This document shows, piece after piece, positions 15,660-19,505 of a stretch of DNA of 19,505 nucleotides; positions within the stretch are counted from its first letter, which is position 1; the number at the start of each line of letters is the position of its first letter. The translations under genes were made by a program, and so were the position numbers. The stretch is from WJMT01 sp964445575 (GTDB lineage: Bacteria > Acidobacteriota > Aminicenantia > Aminicenantales > Aminicenantaceae): the NCBI GenBank assembly GCA_964445575.1, contig CAYULB010000040.1, forward strand, positions 1 through 19,505, read 5' to 3'. A model generated the notes under the pieces. That model was not told the DNA's origin, did no database searches, and saw nothing but the letters and a program-made list of their open reading frames with translations.

Positions 15660-16098
15660 TTTTTGTTTTCTCCTTAAGCTTTATATCTGTGATTCTCATC
15701 TCGTTATCCACACCCTTGCACATATCGTAGACAGTCAAAGCCGCCACAGAAACAGCAGTCAGGACCTCCATCTCAATTCCTGTTTTCCAGTCACAGGAGG
15801 CTGAAGCCCGAATGTCAATCCAATCTTGTTTTATTTCAAAATCAACATCAATCTGATTGATGGGGATATTATGGCACAATGGGATCAGCTCAAAGGTCTT
15901 TTTTGCGGCACTGATGCCGGCAATACGTGCTGCCCCCAGCACTTCTCCTTTTTTTATGTTCTTCTCCTTGATCAACTGAATGGTCTCTGGCTTGAGATAA
16001 ATCCTCCCTTGAGCCACGGCTTCTCGGTGAGTCATTTTCTTTGCCCCAATGTCTACCATTCTGGCCTTTCCTTTCTCAGTCACATGGGTGAGTTTCAT
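15643..16098 (-). CDS. moaC: Cyclic pyranopterin monophosphate synthase MoaC
   Basis: A 151-residue protein, the usual length. ELIPLCHNIPI and GIEMEVLTAVSVAALTVYDM are the family hallmarks, followed by KGVDNEM with the catalytic Lys-Asp region. MoaC turns the 3',8-cyclo-GTP made by MoaA into cyclic pyranopterin monophosphate. The start ATG lies one base after the moaA stop codon. Its ribosome binding site AGGAGG is formed by the last two glycine codons of moaA. The 3' end overlaps the MOSC gene by 17 bases. Confidence 0.92.
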   Translation of the reverse strand: MKLTHVTEKGKARMVDIGAKKMTHREAVAQGRIYLKPETIQLIKEKNIKKGEVLGAARIAGISAAKKTFELIPLCHNIPINQIDVDFEIKQDWIDIRASASCDWKTGIEMEVLTAVSVAALTVYDMCKGVDNEMRITDIKLKEKTKSEVQS

Positions 16099-16099
16099 C

Positions 16100-16906
16100 T
16101 TAACCTCCTATTTCCCAATTTCCCCTTTTTGTTCCCTTCTGCCCGCAGCCGGTTTTGCTCTGAACGGCCCGGCAAAGGCTTGATTCCAAATCGTTAAAAT
16201 CTACTGGGATTTCCTGTTCTGAAAATAGGCAGGGCTTGAGCATTCCGTCAGCAGTCAGCCTTATTCGATTGCAATTTTTGCAGTCCGGGGGCCTTTCGGC
16301 TTCATAATAATAATCAGTTTTTAAGCTTGAATCCAAAGAATAATGGTTGATCCTCTGGAAGATCAGCTCATTTCTTCTGCAGAATTCAAACATTTGGCTT
16401 ATTTCATCAGTGTTAAATCCGGGAATGAGCACCATGTTGATCTTGGTGTTTAAAAACCCTGCTTTTTTCACCGCTTCAATTCCAGCAAAAACTTTTTGAA
16501 TATCACCGCCCCGTGTCAATTCTCTGTATTTTTTCCCATTCAGTGTATCCAGAGAAATATTTACTCTGGACAGACCGGCCTGTTTTAGCTCTCGGGCCAG
16601 GGAAGCCAAAAGTACTCCATTGGTTGAAAGACACAGCTCCCGGATGCCCCTGATTTCACTGATCATAAGGACAAGTTGTGTGATATTTTTTCTGACCAGG
16701 GGTTCTCCTCCGGTAAGCCTTACTTTCCGTATTCCTAGTTTTGCTGCTGCTTCACATATCTCAGTGATTTCTTCAAAGGTCAGCACATAATGCTGAGGTT
16801 TCAGTGCCACTCCCCCGGCCGGCATGCAGTATTGGCATCTGAGATTACACCGGTCTGTGACTGAAATCCGCAAATAAGTGATTTCTCGATCAAATCTGTC
16901 TAACAT
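16100..16906 (-). CDS. moaA: Short-form GTP 3',8-cyclase MoaA (radical SAM)
   Basis: A radical-SAM enzyme of 268 residues, about 55-60 shorter than typical MoaA. The N-terminal cluster motif CNLRCQYC (C20, C24, C27) and TGGEPL (65-70) are intact. The C-terminal cluster motif is also complete: C209-x2-C212-x13-C226 in DCKNCNRIRLTADGMLKPC, including the arginines that bind GTP. The protein ends in Gly-Gly, the conserved tail needed for catalysis in MoaA. The shortening lies between INHYSLD (186-192) and EAERPPDC (202-209), where normal MoaA has an extra segment before the second cluster. It catalyses the first Moco step on GTP. Its start overlaps moeA by 17 bases. Confidence 0.88.
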   Translation of the reverse strand: MLDRFDREITYLRISVTDRCNLRCQYCMPAGGVALKPQHYVLTFEEITEICEAAAKLGIRKVRLTGGEPLVRKNITQLVLMISEIRGIRELCLSTNGVLLASLARELKQAGLSRVNISLDTLNGKKYRELTRGGDIQKVFAGIEAVKKAGFLNTKINMVLIPGFNTDEISQMFEFCRRNELIFQRINHYSLDSSLKTDYYYEAERPPDCKNCNRIRLTADGMLKPCLFSEQEIPVDFNDLESSLCRAVQSKTGCGQKGTKRGNWEIGG

Positions 16907-18059
16907 GGACTCTGGTTCCTGCCTTTATTTCCTTTACACCCCTGGGAATGCACATAAGAGCATTGGCCCGGGTGAGGGCATGGATATGGGCTGAGCCGTG
17001 GTAAGGGAGGCTCCTAATCCTCCCTTCTCTGTATTCAACAGGAATAAAAGATGTCCGCTGAGCCTTTCTTCTTTGGACGCTCTCCTCCAGTACACCAGAA
17101 ACCATAAAAGGTTCATAAACATGTCCCATCATCCGCAGCAAGAAAGGTTTTATGAAAAGCTCAAACACCACAAAAGTGGAAACCGGGTTTCCTGGAACAC
17201 CGAACACATATTGATATTCTTTTGCAGCAAACACCGTGGGTTTTCCTGGTTTGATGGCCACTTTTTCAAAACAAAGAACAAATCCCAGTTCCTTCAGGAC
17301 AGAAGGAACATAATCAAAGTCCCCCCTGGACACACCTCCGGATATGAGAAGCCCATCACACACTTCTAAAAATTCTGCCACTGCTTTTTTGATTTGAACC
17401 GGGTTGTCTAAAACTATCCGGTGTTTAAACAGATGGGCTCCTGATTCTATGACCTGAGCTGATAAAGAATATGAATTGCTGTCGTAGATCTGGCTCTGGT
17501 TTATGCTCTCTCCAGGAGCAACAATCTCTGAACCCGTTGAAATCACTCCTACCCGAGGCTTTTGGTACACCTCGATGTGATCCAATCCCATAGAGGCAAT
17601 AACCCCCATTTCCTGAGGCCTTATCCAGACGCCTTTTTCTAAAACTTTATCTCCTTTTTTGATGTCTTCTCCTGCCAGACACACATTTTTATTTTTCTCT
17701 TCTCCTGTAATCCTCATGTATTCGTCTTTTTCCACTGTAAGCTCTCTTTTTATCACTTTGTCAGCTCCCTCAGGAACGATTCCTCCTGTCATGACTTTTG
17801 CACACTCACCGAAGCCAATTTTCTTCTTGGGCACCATTCCTGCCGGAATGGTCTCGATGACCTTAAATTTTTCTGAGGGGTCATTGGAATTTACTGCGTA
17901 TCCATCCATAGCAGACTTATTAAAAGGAGGCATGCTGATTTCAGAGACAATATCCCGAACCAAAACCCGGCCCAACGCTTCCTTCAGAGACACGAATTCT
18001 GTCTCTAATTTAACCGGTATCTCATTCAAAGTTTTCTCAGCTTCTTCAAGTAAAATCAT
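16890..18059 (-). CDS. moeA: Molybdopterin molybdenumtransferase MoeA
   Basis: A 389-residue protein of normal length. MPPFNKSAMDGYA (43-55), KVMTGG (88-93), VISTGSEIV (172-180), SGGVSRGDFDYV (240-251), KPGKPTVF (270-277) and GVPGNPVS (287-294) cover the family's metal- and molybdopterin-binding loops. MoeA inserts molybdate (or tungstate) into adenylated molybdopterin. AGAGGA about five bases before the ATG marks the start. It begins eight bases after the modC-like stop and overlaps the moaA start by 17 bases, placing it second in the operon. A C-terminal domain near residues 320-389 completes the usual four-domain architecture. Confidence 0.93.
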   Translation of the reverse strand: MILLEEAEKTLNEIPVKLETEFVSLKEALGRVLVRDIVSEISMPPFNKSAMDGYAVNSNDPSEKFKVIETIPAGMVPKKKIGFGECAKVMTGGIVPEGADKVIKRELTVEKDEYMRITGEEKNKNVCLAGEDIKKGDKVLEKGVWIRPQEMGVIASMGLDHIEVYQKPRVGVISTGSEIVAPGESINQSQIYDSNSYSLSAQVIESGAHLFKHRIVLDNPVQIKKAVAEFLEVCDGLLISGGVSRGDFDYVPSVLKELGFVLCFEKVAIKPGKPTVFAAKEYQYVFGVPGNPVSTFVVFELFIKPFLLRMMGHVYEPFMVSGVLEESVQRRKAQRTSFIPVEYREGRIRSLPYHGSAHIHALTRANALMCIPRGVKEIKAGTRVHVRQI

Positions 18060-18067
18060 TTTTTCCT

Positions 18068-19078
18068 CTAATGTAAGAATACTTTAACAGCCGATGTTTT
18101 AAAAGTCGCCCATATCCGATGTTCTGGTTTTACCTGCATTTCATGATAAGACTGATAGGTGATATCCACATAAAGCCACACTCCGATGTCCACAATGACT
18201 TCCACATGATTGGTGCGTCTGATGCTTTTGATGACCTGACCAGGAAAGGCATTCCGTGCTGAAGATTCCAGTTTGTTTTTTGACAGGATGATGTCATTGG
18301 ACCGCACCGCAATATACGCTTTTTCCGCATATTCCTCAGGGGTTTGGATGTCAATCCCGTTGATGTTCATTCGGCTTTCTTTTATTCTCCCTGAGAAAAC
18401 ATTTTTATAACCCAGAAAATCAGCGGCTTTTTTTGAGGCGGGATGGTTAAACACTTTTTCCGGAGCCCCACTCTGTATCAGCTCTCCTGAAAAAAGAAGG
18501 CCGATCCTATCTCCCATAGCCAAGGCTTCCTCAAAGTCGTGGGTCACATGAACCACGGTGGGATTTTCTTTTTTATGGAGCTCCAGAATCAACCTCTGTA
18601 TTTGAGTTTTAGTGCTTAAATCCAGAGCAGCGGTGGGTTCATCAAAAAGGTAAACCTCAGGGTGCATCACCATAGCCCGGGCAATAGCCGCTCTTTGTTT
18701 TTCTCCTCCTGAAAGAGTGTGAATCTTCCTTGATAAAAGCCCTTCTATCCTCAGCTGACTGCTGACCGCTTCAACCTGAGTTTTGATTTTCTGTTTGTCT
18801 TGTTTTCTGATAGTCAGTCCATAAGAAATGTTTTGAAACACATTCAAATGAGGAAACAGCATATAATCCTGATAGATCAGACCGATTCGTCTTTTCTCCA
18901 ACCCCAGAATCTTCCCCGAATCCGGTCTCTCCAATCCTGCCATCATTTCCAGGAGCAGAGTTTTTCCTGCACCGCTGGGTCTCAGGATCACAAAATACTC
19001 TCCGGGTTTGACTTCCAGAGACAAATTCTGGATTTGAAAATCTCCATAATTTTTAAACAACTTTTCCAGTTTGATCAC
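18068..19078 (-). CDS. modC: Molybdate/tungstate-type ABC transporter ATP-binding protein with altered Walker A
   Basis: About 336 residues from GTG 19078. The ATPase domain has the Q-loop (IYQDYMLFPH), signature LSGGEKQR, Walker B YLFDEPTAALD and switch His (VTHD). A C-terminal TOBE-like region (about residues 225-336) suits oxyanion importers such as ModC/WtpC. The Walker A loop reads LRPSGAGKT: the first, normally invariant Gly is Arg (AGA at 18982-18980, one transition from GGA), while the catalytic Lys and Thr remain. The GTG start follows GGGGGA by six bases and overlaps an upstream stop as GTGA. An in-frame ATG at 19162 would add 28 residues unlike any ABC N-terminus. No permease or binding-protein gene is present. 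The Moco operon context supports Mo/W uptake. Confidence 0.75.
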   Translation of the reverse strand: MIKLEKLFKNYGDFQIQNLSLEVKPGEYFVILRPSGAGKTLLLEMMAGLERPDSGKILGLEKRRIGLIYQDYMLFPHLNVFQNISYGLTIRKQDKQKIKTQVEAVSSQLRIEGLLSRKIHTLSGGEKQRAAIARAMVMHPEVYLFDEPTAALDLSTKTQIQRLILELHKKENPTVVHVTHDFEEALAMGDRIGLLFSGELIQSGAPEKVFNHPASKKAADFLGYKNVFSGRIKESRMNINGIDIQTPEEYAEKAYIAVRSNDIILSKNKLESSARNAFPGQVIKSIRRTNHVEVIVDIGVWLYVDITYQSYHEMQVKPEHRIWATFKTSAVKVFLH

Positions 19079-19149
19079 TGCCTGTCCCCCAAAACTCTCA
19101 AAACCACAAACACCAAAGTCAGGACAAAAACCAGTGTTTTTCTTATCAT
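19075..19149 (-). CDS. 24-residue hydrophobic ORF coupled to the modC-like gene
   Basis: ATG 19149 opens a frame of 24 residues: MIRK, then an unbroken Leu/Val/Phe/Thr stretch, ending RVLGDRQ. Its TGA overlaps the modC-like GTG by four bases (GTGA), the usual junction between a permease gene and its ATPase gene. A stop codon lies just upstream in the same frame and the ribosome binding site is poor. It may be a small coupled membrane peptide, the last helix of a deleted ModB/WtpB-type permease, or the stump of a binding-protein signal peptide. Confidence 0.35.
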   Translation of the reverse strand: MIRKTLVFVLTLVFVVLRVLGDRQ

Positions 19150-19165
19150 CGATCCATTTCAAATA

Positions 19166-19286
19166 GGGGGAACACAGTTATCAAACCGGCGGGCATCTCT
19201 TTTCCAATCCGGGAGGCAAAACCGTTTCCCGTTTTACCCTATCGGCTTAAAGGCATTGCCTCTGCTTTAGCTCTTTAAGCTCGGAG
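19166..19286 (-). promoter_or_regulatory. Structured leader of the Moco operon, riboswitch-like candidate
   Basis: In the transcript, GCUUAAAG (19280-19273) pairs perfectly with CUUUAAGC (19252-19245). CCGAU (19245-19241) can pair with AUUGG (19208-19204) around a hairpin whose arms are 19238-19231 and 19222-19215 and whose apical loop is GAAA. Downstream, UCCCCC (19171-19166) is complementary to the modC Shine-Dalgarno GGGGGA (19090-19085), a possible on/off element. Moco riboswitches are known to precede such operons, but I cannot match this leader to that consensus by eye. The structure is drawn by hand, not computed. Confidence 0.4.
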
Positions 19287-19292
19287 ACTCAA

Positions 19293-19321
19293 ATCATAAT
19301 AAAAACAGATATCTCAGTCAA
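19293..19321 (-). promoter_or_regulatory. Sigma70-type promoter of the Moco operon
   Basis: On the minus strand TTGACT (19321-19316), exactly 17 bases, then TATGAT (19298-19293): five of six matches in each box. Transcription would begin near 19286, giving a leader of about 208 bases before the modC-like GTG. No other convincing promoter lies between here and the closely packed downstream genes, which supports a single six-gene transcript. Confidence 0.6.
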
Positions 19322-19505
19322 ACAAGAAATTTTTTCAATTCTTTCATCATCAAAAATAAAAAATGCGTTAAAGTGTAAGCCATAATAATTCGGTTGTAGA
19401 GCTTATTTGATTTAGTAGGAATGAGAGCATTCGCAGTGAAGGACCACGACTTCATGCCCTGACGCCTCGCATCTGCCGCAATCTTGACTCGTGAATAATC
19501 CAGGT
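19322..19505. other. Gene-free right edge with G/C-richer block
   Basis: No convincing gene is seen from the Moco promoter to the window end. 19322-19420 is A/T-rich. About 19425-19505 is distinctly richer in G/C and ends with GTGAATAATCCAGGT, which matches 13 of 15 bases at 2026-2040. The change in composition and the shared motif suggest the edge of a dispersed repeat or insertion sequence, but neither a transposase nor an inverted repeat is visible. Confidence 0.3.

Noticed and set aside
19079..19162. ATG at 19162 as the start of the modC-like ATPase
   Set aside because: The extra 28 residues do not resemble an ABC N-terminus, and the GTG at 19078 has a strong Shine-Dalgarno and a GTGA coupling junction.
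18800..19270. A 156-codon plus-strand frame over the modC-like N-terminus and leader
   Set aside because: Antisense to the ATPase Walker region and to the structured leader; no family resemblance or start signal.
1..19505. tRNA, rRNA and CRISPR arrays
   Set aside because: I found no cloverleaf, rRNA-like stretch or regularly spaced repeat on reading both strands; only a computed scan could exclude them fully.

Overview
The window reads as a chromosomal segment of an uncultured, anaerobic, peptide/amino-acid-using bacterium. GC content is moderate and A/T-rich intergenic DNA separates tightly packed genes; I judged this by eye and did not compute it. Several features recall candidate phylum Aminicenantes and similar heterotrophs: a very large secreted VPS10/BNR-repeat protein, a secreted S9 peptidase, an amine/amino-acid catabolic operon, and a remnant that looks like a six-bladed propeller. 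That placement is inference, since there is no rRNA or ribosomal marker. A run of exactly 100 N at 14318-14417 shows that this is a draft scaffold and that the gap length is not necessarily real.

Layout. 1-2000: a half-size GDT1/TMEM165-type membrane protein (+), a short GRPPK-type ORF (+), and a Cys/Met-metabolism PLP enzyme (-). 2000-6630: a divergent promoter region, then a 1068-residue VPS10/BNR protein followed by a YkvI-like permease (both +). 6666-10737: a minus-strand operon of SGLT-type Na+/solute symporter, class III aminotransferase, and 2,4-diaminopentanoate-dehydrogenase-like oxidoreductase. 10974-11738: a PAPS-dependent sulfotransferase-like gene (+), whose promoter lies face to face with that of the operon. 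11780-14182: a secreted S9D (glutamyl-endopeptidase-like) serine peptidase (-) with a clear promoter. 14318-14789: the N gap, the tail of a membrane protein, and a start-less propeller-like remnant. 14786-19320: a six-gene molybdenum-cofactor operon (-), in transcription order modC-like, moeA, moaA, moaC, MOSC, mogA, with overlapping or nearly abutting genes. It has a strong sigma70-type promoter and a roughly 200-nt structured leader. 19322-19505: no gene, and a possible repeat or mobile-element edge.

How the parts fit. The Moco operon covers cPMP synthesis (MoaA, MoaC), adenylation (MogA), metal insertion (MoeA) and a MOSC sulfur/Moco-carrier protein. The MPT synthase genes (moaD/moaE) and the molybdate-binding and permease genes are not in the window. 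The operon's ATPase carries a Gly-to-Arg change in its Walker A loop, and a 24-codon hydrophobic ORF sits where a permease gene is expected, so the transporter may be decaying. The operon leader can be drawn with three stems, plus a UCCCCC stretch that could pair with the modC Shine-Dalgarno; this is the best candidate here for an undescribed regulatory system. The symporter/aminotransferase/dehydrogenase operon is the best candidate for an unassigned catabolic route.
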